In this document: piece after piece, positions 11,559 to 20,217 of the stretch | Position numbering within the stretch: the stretch's first letter is position 1 | How the letters are laid out: the number at the start of each line of letters is the position of its first letter | Assembly (NCBI GenBank): GCA_963753615.1 | Contig: CAVWCW010000003.1 | Location: forward strand, 1-64,000 | Length of the DNA: 64,000 nt | Source: CAVWCW01 sp963753615 | GTDB taxonomy: Bacteria; Pseudomonadota; Gammaproteobacteria; Chromatiales; Chromatiaceae | Direction of reading: 5' to 3' | Translations under genes and position numbers: made by a program | Notes under the pieces: generated by a model | What the model was told of the DNA's origin: nothing | Seen by the model: only the letters and a program-made list of their open reading frames with translations | The model's database searches: none

Positions 11559-12053
11559 ATGCAAACCACGCTATACCCCTGGGACCTGCGCAAGCTGTGG
11601 CAGCAGTGTCCCAGCGTTGGTTGTCTCATGGACCTGTGCGATGAAAACTATCACCATCTGATGCGTTTGGTGCCCCGGCTGCACCAACTGGATGGCTGCC
11701 GGCTGTCGCGGGTGCACAGGGATATCGACCTCTACTTGGAGGTCTTGGAGCAGACCCCCTACACCACCCTGGTGCACCTCACCTATTATTTCGAGCACCA
11801 CGCGGGACAGCGCCCGGACCCGGACGCCACGCTGCGCGTCTACCACGACTGCCGTCAGGTCGAGGTGGTGGACCTGCAGCAGCGGCTCTTGCCCGCAGCC
11901 GGCCAACGGGCCCCGGCCGACTTGGCCCGCAAATGGCGGCTGAACCTGTTCCTGTCCAAGTGGCTTTCCTATTGTGTGCGCGAAGGTCACCGCTTCCCGC
12001 TCGACGCCCCGGCCGCGGACGGGCCGGTATCGGCCTCGCTGGAAGCCTGCTGA
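11559..12053 (+). CDS. DUF1249-like (YqiB-type) protein
   Basis: A 164-residue soluble protein resembling YqiB/DUF1249 of gammaproteobacteria: an N-terminal DLCDENYHHLMRLVP segment, then VHRDIDLYLEVLEQTPYTTLVHLTYYF and a C-terminal RKWRLNLFLSKWLSYCVREGH. The biochemical role of the family is not established to my knowledge; E. coli yqiB lies beside nudF and cpdA. The tail after residue 150 is low-complexity. No strong ribosome site precedes the ATG. The DUF assignment is from memory of the family pattern. Confidence 0.75.
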   Translation: MQTTLYPWDLRKLWQQCPSVGCLMDLCDENYHHLMRLVPRLHQLDGCRLSRVHRDIDLYLEVLEQTPYTTLVHLTYYFEHHAGQRPDPDATLRVYHDCRQVEVVDLQQRLLPAAGQRAPADLARKWRLNLFLSKWLSYCVREGHRFPLDAPAADGPVSASLEAC

Positions 12054-12105
12054 GCCCGCTTCAGGCCGCCCGCTGGTGCGGGCTGCATTCAGTGGTAAAA
12101 AATAG

Positions 12106-12163
12106 TTGACGATTTCACTCGGGAAATGCTAGCCTATATTTACTTAGTATTTTAGTCGGGAAA
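12106..12163 (+). promoter_or_regulatory. iscR promoter with IscR-type operator
   Basis: TTGACG at 12106-12111 and an extended -10 (TG, then TAGCCT at 12130-12135) form a promoter with an 18-base spacer. A direct repeat TCGGGAAAT occurs twice, at about 12119-12127 and 12156-12164. The second copy is part of TAGT-ATTTT-AGTCGGG, similar to the right half of the type-1 IscR site in which GACT and AGTC flank five bases. Autorepression by [2Fe-2S]-IscR is expected from the family; binding is inferred here. Confidence 0.55.
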
Positions 12164-12189
12164 TCGTTCCACCTGAGGAGGGGAGCAAA

Positions 12190-12660
12190 ATGCGACTGTC
12201 GACCAAAGGCCGCTATGCGGTCACGGCCATGCTGGACTTGGCTCTGCACAACCAGAAGGGCCCGGTTACTCTGGCCGAGATCTCGGAAAACCAGGGTATT
12301 TCGCTGTCGTATCTGGAGCAGTTGTTCGCCGCGCTGCGCGGCAAGCAATTGGTTCGAGGCGTGCGCGGGCCCGGAGGCGGATACTACCTGGGGCGGGCCC
12401 CTAAGGAGATCTCGATCGCCGACATCATTTGCGCCGTGGACGAGTGGGTGGAGTTCACTCGCTGCAAGGGGCGCAAAGACTGCCGCAACGGGGATCGCTG
12501 CCTGACCCACGATCTGTGGAACGATCTCAGCGACGAAATCTTCAATTTCCTCGGCGGTATTAGCCTGGGCGAGCTGGTGGAACGAGGCACCGCTGGGAAA
12601 AAGGATCAGGAAGTGCGGCCGGACCAATTGGTGGCCGGACAGAGTTCTAAGGCGGCCTGA
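12190..12660 (+). CDS. iscR: Fe-S cluster-sensing regulator IscR (Rrf2 family)
   Basis: A 156-residue Rrf2 winged-helix regulator beginning MRLSTKGRYAVTAMLDLAL. The [2Fe-2S] ligands of IscR are kept: three cysteines spaced CX5CX5C in RCKGRKDC-RNGDRC, then His in LTH. This separates it from Rrf2 members such as NsrR and RsrR, which space their ligands differently. It starts at ATG 12190 behind GAGGAGGGGAG. IscR normally heads iscRSUA-hscBA-fdx, but the next gene here is on the opposite strand and is a kinase, so this copy stands alone. It could be iscR separated from the isc operon or a second copy. Confidence 0.88.
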   Translation: MRLSTKGRYAVTAMLDLALHNQKGPVTLAEISENQGISLSYLEQLFAALRGKQLVRGVRGPGGGYYLGRAPKEISIADIICAVDEWVEFTRCKGRKDCRNGDRCLTHDLWNDLSDEIFNFLGGISLGELVERGTAGKKDQEVRPDQLVAGQSSKAA

Positions 12661-12668
12661 ACAGGCCC

Positions 12669-14651
12669 TCAGGCCTCGGTACGGGACGATCCGACGCCCG
12701 CCTCGGCCTCGGCCAGGGCGAACACAAGTTGTACCCGGGTTCCCGACCGGGCGTCGGAGTCTATCCGCAAATCGCCGCCGTGGGCCTCCACCAGGCGTTT
12801 GACAATCGAGAGTCCCAGCCCCGTACCTGCGGGCTTGGTGGTGAAGAAAGGCTCCGTGAGCCGAGACAGCAGGTCTTGAGGCACTTGGGGTCCAGGATTG
12901 TTTACCTCCAGTGCGAGAGTACCCGCTCGTCGGTCCGCCGACAGCGTCCAGCGGATCGTGCTGCCCTGCGGAGCCGCTTCCGAGGCGTTCTGCGACAGGT
13001 TGATAATGACCTGCGTCAACCGGTCTCGGTCCCCCAGCAGAAATTCCCCGCCCTGCGCCAGAATCTCTAGGCGCTGGCCGCGTTCCTCGGCCGCTGCCCG
13101 GTGGGTGGACAAGACCTCTTCCAAAAGCTGTCCCAGGTCGAGCCGACCGATTTCAAGCTGGATCGGCTTGGCATAGAGCAGAATCTCTTCCAACAACCGC
13201 CCTATTCGGCCCGCTTCCTGGCTGGCCAGCTCGGCGCGCTTGGCGCCGGTCCCAGGCAGATTCAATCGTTTGAAGTAGTCGAGGGCCATGCTGATCGTGG
13301 CCAAGGGGTTGCGGATCTCGTGGGCAATGCCGGAGGCCAGTTCGCCGATGTCCGCCAGCCGTGCCCGTTCCGCCAGGCGCAGGGTGCGTTCAAAGCTGTG
13401 GGTAACCAGGTGCGCGATATTGGTCAGCAGGGCCAGGTGTTCCGGGGTATAGACGCCGCGTTGCCGGGTAGCGATCAGCAGCAGGCCCGGGCTTTGTTCC
13501 GGCTCCGCAAACGGCAGCAGGATCGCTTCTTGAAGTCCGCGCTCCGCAAGCGCCCCCAGCAGGCCGGTTCGCCGGTGCCCGGCAGCGCGCTTCGTCAGGT
13601 CGCTAAGGTGCAGGGGTCGACCGCTGCCCAGGGTGTGCTCCAGCAGGCCGGCGGGTACCGGGAAATGAGTCCGCAGCGGCGGTTCCAGTCGGCCCTCGTT
13701 ATAGCTGCAGTCTAGCTGTATCGAGCTGCCGTTGCCGCGCACGAACAGGATGCCTACCCAGTCCAGTGGCAGCAGGCGGGGGAACTCCTCGGCCACGAAG
13801 GCCAGGGTCTGGTCCAGGTTGCTGCCTTGCTGCAGGCGGTCGATCAGGCGAAACAGGGCGCGCAGGCGTCCCGAGAGCAGGTTGAACCCGTCCGCCAGCC
13901 AGACCAGCTCCTGGTGGCCGAAACGTTGCAGCTGATGGGAGAAATCGCCCTGGGCGAAGCGCCCGATGCCGTTGACGGTGCGGTCGATGGGGGTCAGCAC
14001 CCGGCGGTAAAACCATAGGATAAGCCCGAGGGCTATCGATAACACCAGCGCCAGCGCTAACTGGTTGACCCGGTTGATCTGCTGCAAACGCTCCGTGAGC
14101 TGGTGGTGAAGGGTCTCCAGCAGGTCATTGGCGGTTTGGCCGAGCTCGCCGCTACGCTCCATGATGTACTCGGCGGCAAATTCCAGGCGCGGGTTCTCCG
14201 GGTCGTCGCCGAGCGCGGTCATCAGTTCCTGGTGGAACTCGGCCCAGGCGGTCTCGACCCGGGTCACCGCGGCCCGGCTCTCGGGGTCGAGACGTTGTTC
14301 CACCTCGTTTGGCAGGCCCGTTAGCCGGGGCGAGAAGGCCTCGTGCATAAAGGCATCGGAGATCATCTGGAATGTCTCCATGTCCCGCATCAGATCCTGG
14401 TAGTAGAGCTTGAGGTCGCGATAGTAGGTGGGATAGTCCCTGGGGGCGTGCTGCTTGTAGTTCATGGCCTGACTGGCCATGTGGCGGGCGGTGACTTGGA
14501 GCTTGCCGGCCAGGTACAGTACTGCGGTGCCGGAACGTTGCTCCTTGGCGGCGAAGAAGGTGAACAGGGTGCTGGCCCCAAACAGCAGCACCAGCGCCGA
14601 CAGGGCAGCGGTGATCTGGAACCTGAGGCTGCGAAACAGGCTGGGGATCAT
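12669..14651 (-). CDS. Membrane sensor histidine kinase with GAF domain
   Basis: A 660-residue two-component sensor. Membrane helices lie at about 12-32 and 196-216, enclosing a periplasmic helical domain. That domain begins GTAVLYLAGKLQVTARHMASQ, which resembles the PilJ/NarX-type N-terminal sensor P-box. A HAMP linker follows (217-268), then a GAF domain (about 280-425) and a HisKA domain with phospho-accepting His444 in GIAHEIRNPL. The C-terminal HATPase carries TGLGLSIVKRLVEAHGG. No response regulator lies beside it, so its partner is elsewhere. Nitrate-type or redox sensing is only a guess from the P-box likeness. It converges on iscR with 8 bases between stops. Confidence 0.88.
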   Translation of the reverse strand: MIPSLFRSLRFQITAALSALVLLFGASTLFTFFAAKEQRSGTAVLYLAGKLQVTARHMASQAMNYKQHAPRDYPTYYRDLKLYYQDLMRDMETFQMISDAFMHEAFSPRLTGLPNEVEQRLDPESRAAVTRVETAWAEFHQELMTALGDDPENPRLEFAAEYIMERSGELGQTANDLLETLHHQLTERLQQINRVNQLALALVLSIALGLILWFYRRVLTPIDRTVNGIGRFAQGDFSHQLQRFGHQELVWLADGFNLLSGRLRALFRLIDRLQQGSNLDQTLAFVAEEFPRLLPLDWVGILFVRGNGSSIQLDCSYNEGRLEPPLRTHFPVPAGLLEHTLGSGRPLHLSDLTKRAAGHRRTGLLGALAERGLQEAILLPFAEPEQSPGLLLIATRQRGVYTPEHLALLTNIAHLVTHSFERTLRLAERARLADIGELASGIAHEIRNPLATISMALDYFKRLNLPGTGAKRAELASQEAGRIGRLLEEILLYAKPIQLEIGRLDLGQLLEEVLSTHRAAAEERGQRLEILAQGGEFLLGDRDRLTQVIINLSQNASEAAPQGSTIRWTLSADRRAGTLALEVNNPGPQVPQDLLSRLTEPFFTTKPAGTGLGLSIVKRLVEAHGGDLRIDSDARSGTRVQLVFALAEAEAGVGSSRTEA

Positions 14652-14784
14652 CGCTTGGAGTTCGTTCCGGGCCGCCGGTGGTTAGGGGCAAGGATAGCGC
14701 ATTGCATCCCGCGGCACCCAGGGGATGGAGCCCGGGGGCGGGCATCCGCTATCATTGGGCACCAAATTCTGGCGAGGGGGTGAG

Positions 14785-15708
14785 ATGGAAACCGAAGACC
14801 TGCGCAGCCTGCGCGACTTCATCCGTTGGGGTGCGAGCCGGTTCAATGCGGCCGGACTGGTCTTTGGGCACGGCACCGACAATGCCATCGACGAGGCGGT
14901 GGCCCTGGTGCTGCACGCCCTGCACCTGCCCTACGAACTGCACCCCGATTGGTTCGACGGCCGCCTGACCCCGGCCGAACGGACGGCGGTGACCGAGTTG
15001 TTGGAGAGGCGCATCCGCGACCATAAGCCGGCCGCCTACCTGACCCATGAGGCGCGCTTCGCCGGGCTTGATTTCTACGTCGATGAGCGGGTGCTGGTGC
15101 CGCGTTCGCCGATCGCCGAATTGATCGAGGCCGGTTTTTCGCCCTGGCTGTCCGGAGAGCCGGCGCGCATCCTGGATCTGTGCACCGGCAGCGGCTGTAT
15201 CGCCATCGCCTGCGCCTACCGTTTCCCCGAGGCCGAGGTGGACGCCACCGATATCTCCGCTGATGCCCTGGCGGTGGCGGCAGTGAACCGGGAGCGCCAC
15301 CACCTGGAGCATCGGCTTCGCCTGATCGAGGCCGACGTCTACAACGGCTTGGACGGTGCCGGTTATGACCTGATCGTCTGCAATCCCCCCTATGTCGATG
15401 CGGCCGACATGGCGGCGCTGCCGGCGGAGTATCTGGCCGAGCCGGCGCTGGGACTGGCGGCCGGCGACGACGGCTTGGATCTGGTGCGGCGCATCCTGGC
15501 CGGGGCGGCGGCTCGCCTGAGCCCGGAAGGTGTTATTATTGTCGAGGTGGGCAACAGCGCGCCCGCCCTGGCCGCTGCATACCCCCAGGTCTCCTTTTTG
15601 TGGCTGGATTTCGAGCGCGGTGGGGACGGGGTGTTCCTGCTCAATGCCGAGGAGGTGCGGCTCCACCGGGCGCTTTTCGAACAGCATGATACAGGAGGTG
15701 GCGTATGA
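14785..15708 (+). CDS. prmB: 50S ribosomal protein L3 glutamine N5-methyltransferase
   Basis: Class I SAM methyltransferase that modifies a glutamine of ribosomal protein L3. SAM motif I is LDLCTGSGCIAIA and the glutamine-binding NPPY motif (NPPYVD) lies near residue 200. The helical N-terminal substrate domain of the PrmB/HemK group is complete. NPPYVD followed by MAALPAEY and LAAGDDGLD favours PrmB over PrmC. The ATG at 14785 is preferred to an upstream in-frame ATG because GAGGGGG precedes it and METEDLRSLRDFIRWG is family-like. The stop overlaps the next gene by four bases, indicating translational coupling. Confidence 0.92.
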   Translation: METEDLRSLRDFIRWGASRFNAAGLVFGHGTDNAIDEAVALVLHALHLPYELHPDWFDGRLTPAERTAVTELLERRIRDHKPAAYLTHEARFAGLDFYVDERVLVPRSPIAELIEAGFSPWLSGEPARILDLCTGSGCIAIACAYRFPEAEVDATDISADALAVAAVNRERHHLEHRLRLIEADVYNGLDGAGYDLIVCNPPYVDAADMAALPAEYLAEPALGLAAGDDGLDLVRRILAGAAARLSPEGVIIVEVGNSAPALAAAYPQVSFLWLDFERGGDGVFLLNAEEVRLHRALFEQHDTGGGV

Positions 15709-16025
15709 GCGTGCAGCGGGCCCGTTCGGCCGAAGAGTATATCGAGTGGGTTCGGCAGGCCGTGTTCGAGGTAGGCGACCTGCGCGATTGCCTGGAATTC
15801 GAGATGGAGGAGATGACTAGCTTCCCGGCTTGGCTGGATCCCTTGGAGCAGGGCATAAAGGGCGTCTTTCAGGCGATGAGCGAGGGCAGGTATGCCTTCG
15901 GACGCGAGGATCTGCCGTTCATGGACATCGCCGAGGCCCACGGTGACGAGATCCCCTTCAATACTCTGCTGCTGCAGCTCAACGAGACCCACCGCCGCGG
16001 GCTCGACGTGGATACTGAAGCCTGA
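15705..16025 (+). CDS. Small acidic hypothetical protein, 106 aa
   Basis: Start ATG overlaps the prmB stop (ATGA). The protein is acidic and helical with no signal or membrane segment. Notable segments are EEYIEWVRQAVFEVGDL, EMEEMTSFPAWLDPLEQGI and EDLPFMDIAEAHGDEIPFNTLL. Codon use matches its neighbours and coupling to prmB supports a real gene. I do not recognise the family and do not assign a function. It may belong to an operon with prmB and hemN, since hemN starts 33 bases after it. Confidence 0.75.
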   Translation: MSVQRARSAEEYIEWVRQAVFEVGDLRDCLEFEMEEMTSFPAWLDPLEQGIKGVFQAMSEGRYAFGREDLPFMDIAEAHGDEIPFNTLLLQLNETHRRGLDVDTEA

Positions 16026-16058
16026 GCGCGGCCCCTGCCACCGAGGAGAACCCCAGAC

Positions 16059-17444
16059 GTGGACCAATCCCTAGTCTTCGATCCCGAACTGATCGCCAGG
16101 TACGACCAGAGCGGTCCTCGCTATACCTCCTATCCTACCGCGGTACAGTTCCACGATGGATTTGGCCCGGAGGAATACCGCCAAGCGGTGCTCGACTCCA
16201 ATAAGGACGGTCGCCCGCTGTCGCTGTATTTCCATCTGCCGTTCTGCGACACAGTCTGCTTCTACTGCGCCTGCAACAAGGTGGTGACCAAGGATCGCGG
16301 CCGCGCCGGCCCCTATCTGCAGCGCCTGCACCGGGAGTTGGCCTTGCAGGCGGAACTTTTCGATAGCGCCCGCACGGTGACCCAACTGCACTGGGGCGGT
16401 GGCACCCCGACCTTCATCAGTCACGACGAGATGCGCGCCCTGATGGCGGAGACCCGCCGCCACTTTCAACTCGCCGATGACGAGCAAGGCGAGTTCTCCA
16501 TCGAACTCGACCCGCGCGAAGCCGATGCCGCTACCGTGGCCCTGCTGCGCGAAATCGGTTTCAACCGCATGAGCCTGGGGGTGCAGGATTTCGAGCCGGC
16601 GGTGCAGCGGGCGGTCAACCGTATTCAAACCGAGGCCGAGACCCTGGCAGTGTTGGAGGCGGCGCGCGCCGAGGGATTTCGTTCCATCAGTCTCGACTTG
16701 ATTTACGGCCTGCCCAAGCAGACCGCGGCCAGCTTCAGCCGCACCCTGGAGCGTATTATCGATATCCGCCCGGACCGCCTGTCGGTTTTCAACTATGCGC
16801 ACCTGCCGGAATTGTTCAAACCCCAGCGCCGTATCCATCCCGAGGAGTTGCCGCCGCCCCAGGAGAAGCTCGACATCCTCAAGCTCACCATCGAGCGGCT
16901 GCAGCAGGCCGGTTATGTCTACATCGGAATGGACCACTTCGCGCTGCCGGACGACGAACTGGCCCGGGCCCAGCGCGACGGCACCCTGTACCGAAACTTC
17001 CAAGGCTACTCCACCCACGCCGAGTGCGACCTGGTCGGGTTGGGCATCACCTCCATCGGCATGGTCGGGCCTACCTATGGCCAGAACCTGCGGACCCTGG
17101 ACGAATACTACGAGCGCATCGACGCCGGCCAGCTGGCCCTGTTCCGCGGCGTCGTCCTGAGCCGCGACGACCGGCTGCGGCGCGATGTCATCACCCGCCT
17201 GATCTGCAACTTCCTGCTGCGTTTCGAAGACGTAGAACGCCAATGGGAGATCGAATTCGCCGACTATTTCGGCCCGGAGCTGCAACAGCTGGCCCAGATG
17301 GCCGAGGACGGCCTGTTGCGACTGGACGCCAAGGGCATCCGAGTGCTGCCGGCCGGCCGGCTGCTGATCCGCAACATATGCATGGTGTTCGACCAGTACC
17401 TCAAGTCAAAAGCGGCGCAGCAACGTTTCTCCAAGGTGATCTGA
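16059..17444 (+). CDS. hemN: Oxygen-independent coproporphyrinogen III dehydrogenase (HemN)
   Basis: Radical-SAM enzyme that decarboxylates coproporphyrinogen III to protoporphyrinogen IX without oxygen. The [4Fe-4S]-SAM cysteines are in CDTVCFYCAC (CX3CX2C), preceded by the HemN-type GPRYTSYPTA N-terminus. GGGTPTF (SAM binding), SLGVQDF and GMDHFALPDDELA match the true HemN rather than the HemW relatives. The start is GTG at 16059 behind GAGGAG. Length 461 is typical. It supplies haem under low oxygen, fitting the cbb3 oxidase locus later in the window, although I see no FNR box directly ahead of it. Confidence 0.95.
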   Translation: MDQSLVFDPELIARYDQSGPRYTSYPTAVQFHDGFGPEEYRQAVLDSNKDGRPLSLYFHLPFCDTVCFYCACNKVVTKDRGRAGPYLQRLHRELALQAELFDSARTVTQLHWGGGTPTFISHDEMRALMAETRRHFQLADDEQGEFSIELDPREADAATVALLREIGFNRMSLGVQDFEPAVQRAVNRIQTEAETLAVLEAARAEGFRSISLDLIYGLPKQTAASFSRTLERIIDIRPDRLSVFNYAHLPELFKPQRRIHPEELPPPQEKLDILKLTIERLQQAGYVYIGMDHFALPDDELARAQRDGTLYRNFQGYSTHAECDLVGLGITSIGMVGPTYGQNLRTLDEYYERIDAGQLALFRGVVLSRDDRLRRDVITRLICNFLLRFEDVERQWEIEFADYFGPELQQLAQMAEDGLLRLDAKGIRVLPAGRLLIRNICMVFDQYLKSKAAQQRFSKVI

Positions 17445-17474
17445 GCCCCGCCGCGGGAGACAGGGGGTAGCCCG

Positions 17475-18437
17475 ATTTCCGCGTCTTTTCCCTACCGGCC
17501 CTTTCTCGGGCCCAAGTATTGGCCTACCTGGCTGTTGCTGGGCCTGTTCCGGCTGCTCGCCCTGCTGCCCTATACCCGGCAGTTGGCGGTGGGGCGCTGG
17601 TTGGGGCGGATGGCTCGGCGCCATTCGGACTACCGTCGCCATGTGGCGCGCACGAATCTGGAGATCTGCTTTCCGGAACTCGACGATTTCGAGCGCCTGG
17701 AACTGGAGCGGCGAGTCTTCGAGTCCTTCGGCATGGGAGTGGCGGAGATGGCTACGGCGCGGTGGACCCCGCACCGGCGTCTGGAAACGCTCGGGCAGAT
17801 CGAGGGAATGGAGCACCTGCAGGCGGCCCTGGCCCGGGGCAAGGGGGTGCTCCTGCTCAGCGCCCACATGACCTGCCTGGAGATTTGCGGCTATCTGCTG
17901 CAGCGGCGCATCAAGACCGGATTTTCTTTTCGCGAGCAGAAAAATCCCTTGCTGGACCTGGTGCTGCGCCGCACCCGGGAGCGCCGGGCCGGCGTCGGCA
18001 CGCCGCGGGGCGATCCGCGCTCCATGGTCCGCCAGCTGCGGCAGAATCACGTCCTGTGGTTTGCCCCGGATCAGGACTACGGGTCCCAGCACAGCGTATT
18101 CGTGCCCTTTTTCGGCATTCCCGCGGCCACCATTACCAGCCTGTCGCGCATCGCCCGCATGAGTGGGGCGGCCGTGGTGCCGTTCCAGAACACCCGGCTG
18201 GCGGGGGGGCAGGGCTACCGATTGCGCTTCGAGCCCGCCCTGGAGGGCTTCCCGGGGGCGGATCCGGAGGCAGACGCCCGGCGTGTCAACCGCATTATCG
18301 AACGTTGGATTCGCGAGGACCCGCCCCAATACCTTTGGACTCACCGCCGCTTCAAGACCCGCCCGCCGGGCCAGCTAAAGTTTTACCGCCCGAAGCGGGG
18401 ACGCGAGCCCCGGCGCCCCGGGGAGGCCGGTATCTGA
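17475..18437 (+). CDS. Lipid A biosynthesis lauroyl-type acyltransferase (LpxL/HtrB family)
   Basis: Membrane-associated acyltransferase that adds a secondary acyl chain to lipid A. The family motif HX4(D/E) is seen as His-MTCL-Glu in SAHMTCLE, with later PDQDYG and RRFKTRPPG. Homology to LpxL clearly begins at FLGPKYWPTWLLLGLF, upstream of the first conventional start (TTG at 17535). Between the hemN stop and that point there is no ATG, GTG or TTG in frame. ATT at 17475, six bases after GGGGGT, is the best candidate and gives 320 residues. Otherwise a base is wrong near the start. The ORF is open and complete at its C-terminus. LpxL versus LpxM versus LpxP cannot be settled from motifs alone. 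Confidence 0.85.
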   Translation: MSASFPYRPFLGPKYWPTWLLLGLFRLLALLPYTRQLAVGRWLGRMARRHSDYRRHVARTNLEICFPELDDFERLELERRVFESFGMGVAEMATARWTPHRRLETLGQIEGMEHLQAALARGKGVLLLSAHMTCLEICGYLLQRRIKTGFSFREQKNPLLDLVLRRTRERRAGVGTPRGDPRSMVRQLRQNHVLWFAPDQDYGSQHSVFVPFFGIPAATITSLSRIARMSGAAVVPFQNTRLAGGQGYRLRFEPALEGFPGADPEADARRVNRIIERWIREDPPQYLWTHRRFKTRPPGQLKFYRPKRGREPRRPGEAGI

Positions 18438-18480
18438 ACGCCGGGCGCGAGCCGCCTGTTGCCGCTATGGGGGAAGGTGC

Positions 18481-18510
18481 TTGGGCGAAGCCGCTCGGTA
18501 TCTGTATAAT
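18481..18510 (+). promoter_or_regulatory. Sigma70-type promoter for tRNA-Leu
   Basis: A perfect TATAAT lies at 18505-18510, preceded by TG, with TTGGGC at 18481-18486 as a partial -35 at an 18-base spacing. Transcription would start near 18517, about 40 bases ahead of the tRNA, which is normal for stable RNA genes. Confidence 0.6.
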
Positions 18511-18556
18511 AGGAAAGTTGTGGTTCGTTCGTGGCCTACGCCGCGAGCCTGTAGCG

Positions 18557-18641
<85 letters not shown>

Positions 18642-18649
18642 TTTTAGGG

Positions 18650-18684
18650 GCCGGCAGCCCGCGCTGTCGGCATTTGTTTTTGTG
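18650..18684 (+). terminator. Intrinsic terminator after tRNA-Leu
   Basis: GCCGGCAG at 18650-18657 pairs with CTGTCGGC at 18664-18671 (one G-T pair) and is followed by ATTTGTTTTTGT. It would separate the tRNA transcript from tig. Confidence 0.65.
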
Positions 18685-18726
18685 CACCATAGAGATCGGC
18701 AGCTGGGGCTGCCCCGAGAGGGTTTC

Positions 18727-20028
18727 ATGCAAGTTTCGGTTGAATCAGGTGAAGGGCTCGAGCGTCGGATGCGGGTGGAACTGCCCGCCGAGCAGATCGA
18801 TGCGGAAGTGGAGAAGCGCCTCAAGAAGATCGCGCGCAGCGTCAAGCTGGATGGCTTCCGCCCCGGCAAGGTGCCGCTTTCCATCGTGCGCCAGCGCTAT
18901 GCCGGGCAGGTGCATCAAGAGGTGTTCGGCGATCTGGTGCAGCAGAGCTTCTTCGAGGCGGTGGGTAAGGAGAAGCTGAGTCCCGCCGGCGAGCCGCGTA
19001 TCGAACCCCTTTCGGAGGCCGGCAGCGCCGGTTATACGGCGGTATTCGAGGTAATGCCGGAATTCGAAGTGGGCCAGCTCGACAGCATCAGCGTGAAGCG
19101 CCCCAAAGTGGATATCGGCGACGCCGATGTCGACCAGATGATTGAAAAACTGCGCAAGCAACGCGTAACCTGGAATCCGGTCGAGCGGCCGGCGGACCAC
19201 GGTGACCAGGTGCGGGTCAGCTTCCAGGGTCGACTGGAGGGCGAGGAGGAGCCGTTCGAAGGCGGCTCAGCCGAGAACTTCTCCATGGAAATCGGCGCCG
19301 ACCGGATGATAGAGGGCTTCGAGAGCGGCCTGATCGGCGCTGCGACGGGCGACAATCCGGAACTGACGTTGCAATTCCCCGAGCAATACCAGGTAGAAAA
19401 GCTGGCCGGAAAGCCGGTAACCTTCAGCGTGCAGATACTGGAAGTGGCCGAGCCGGTGCTGCCCGAGGTGGACGAGGCGTTTGCCGCCAGCCTGGGTGTG
19501 GACGAGGGGGGGGTCGAGGCCATGCGCTCCGAAATCCGTGCCAATATGCAGCGCGAGCTTGAACAGAAGGTGCAGTCGGTGACCAAGCAGCAGGTACTGG
19601 ACGGCGTGCTGGCGGCCAACGCCATAGACGTGCCCAAGGTGATGGTTGACAAGGAGGTGCGCGAACTCCAGGAGCGAGCGCGCCGAGAGGTTAGCGCGTC
19701 CGGGCGCAGCGCGGGCATGGAACTGCCGGCCTCCCTGTTTGAAGATCAGGCCCGCCGCCGGGTCGCCCTGGGGCTGATCATCTCGAAGGTGATCAGCGAC
19801 AATCAGATGAAGGCCGACCCAGAGCGGGTGCGCAGTATGATCGCCGCCCACGCCTCCAGCTACGAGGATCCGCAACAGGTGATCGACTGGTACCAGAGCA
19901 ACCGCGAACAGCTCACCGCCCTGGAGGCGGTGGCGTTGGAAGACCAGGTGGTCGATTGGGTGCTCGAGCGGGCTCAGGTCGAGGACGACCAAACCAGTTT
20001 CGAGGACCTTATGGGCAATATGGCCTGA
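18727..20028 (+). CDS. tig: Trigger factor
   Basis: Ribosome-bound chaperone that meets nascent chains at the exit tunnel. The signature loop that docks on L23 is GFRPGKVP near residue 43. The FKBP-type PPIase domain follows (about 150-245, with DQVRVSFQGRLEGEEEPFEGG) and then the helical C-terminal arms. The ATG at 18727 is chosen because the family begins MQVSVE; upstream in-frame codons run back into the terminator. Length 433 is normal. It is followed by clpP, clpX and lon as in many proteobacteria. Confidence 0.97.
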   Translation: MQVSVESGEGLERRMRVELPAEQIDAEVEKRLKKIARSVKLDGFRPGKVPLSIVRQRYAGQVHQEVFGDLVQQSFFEAVGKEKLSPAGEPRIEPLSEAGSAGYTAVFEVMPEFEVGQLDSISVKRPKVDIGDADVDQMIEKLRKQRVTWNPVERPADHGDQVRVSFQGRLEGEEEPFEGGSAENFSMEIGADRMIEGFESGLIGAATGDNPELTLQFPEQYQVEKLAGKPVTFSVQILEVAEPVLPEVDEAFAASLGVDEGGVEAMRSEIRANMQRELEQKVQSVTKQQVLDGVLAANAIDVPKVMVDKEVRELQERARREVSASGRSAGMELPASLFEDQARRRVALGLIISKVISDNQMKADPERVRSMIAAHASSYEDPQQVIDWYQSNREQLTALEAVALEDQVVDWVLERAQVEDDQTSFEDLMGNMA

Positions 20029-20052
20029 GAACCGACGGCATTCGATGGGCTC

Positions 20053-20099
20053 AGCGGCGGGTTCCGGGCGGGGAGAATGCCCCGGCATTTCCCGCCGCT
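20053..20099 (+). other. Large GC-rich stem-loop between tig and clpP
   Basis: AGCGGCGGG at 20053-20061 pairs perfectly with CCCGCCGCT at 20091-20099, with a second GGGG/CCCC pairing inside. There is no T-tract, so it is not a standard terminator. It may stabilise the tig 3' end or act as a processing or attenuation element ahead of clpP. Confidence 0.5.
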
Positions 20100-20217
20100 T
20101 GGCTGGTCGAAGGTGGGGTTTTTCCGCACCTCCAGGGTTCGCAAGGCGTACCGACTATTGTCCGGGACGAACAACCATAGTCATTTCCCAAGCATGACGC
20201 AGCAGCAGGTGAAGAGA

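Noticed and set aside
20100..20217. Sigma32 promoter for clpP
   Set aside because: No CTTGAA-like element with a CCCCAT-like partner is present between tig and clpP.
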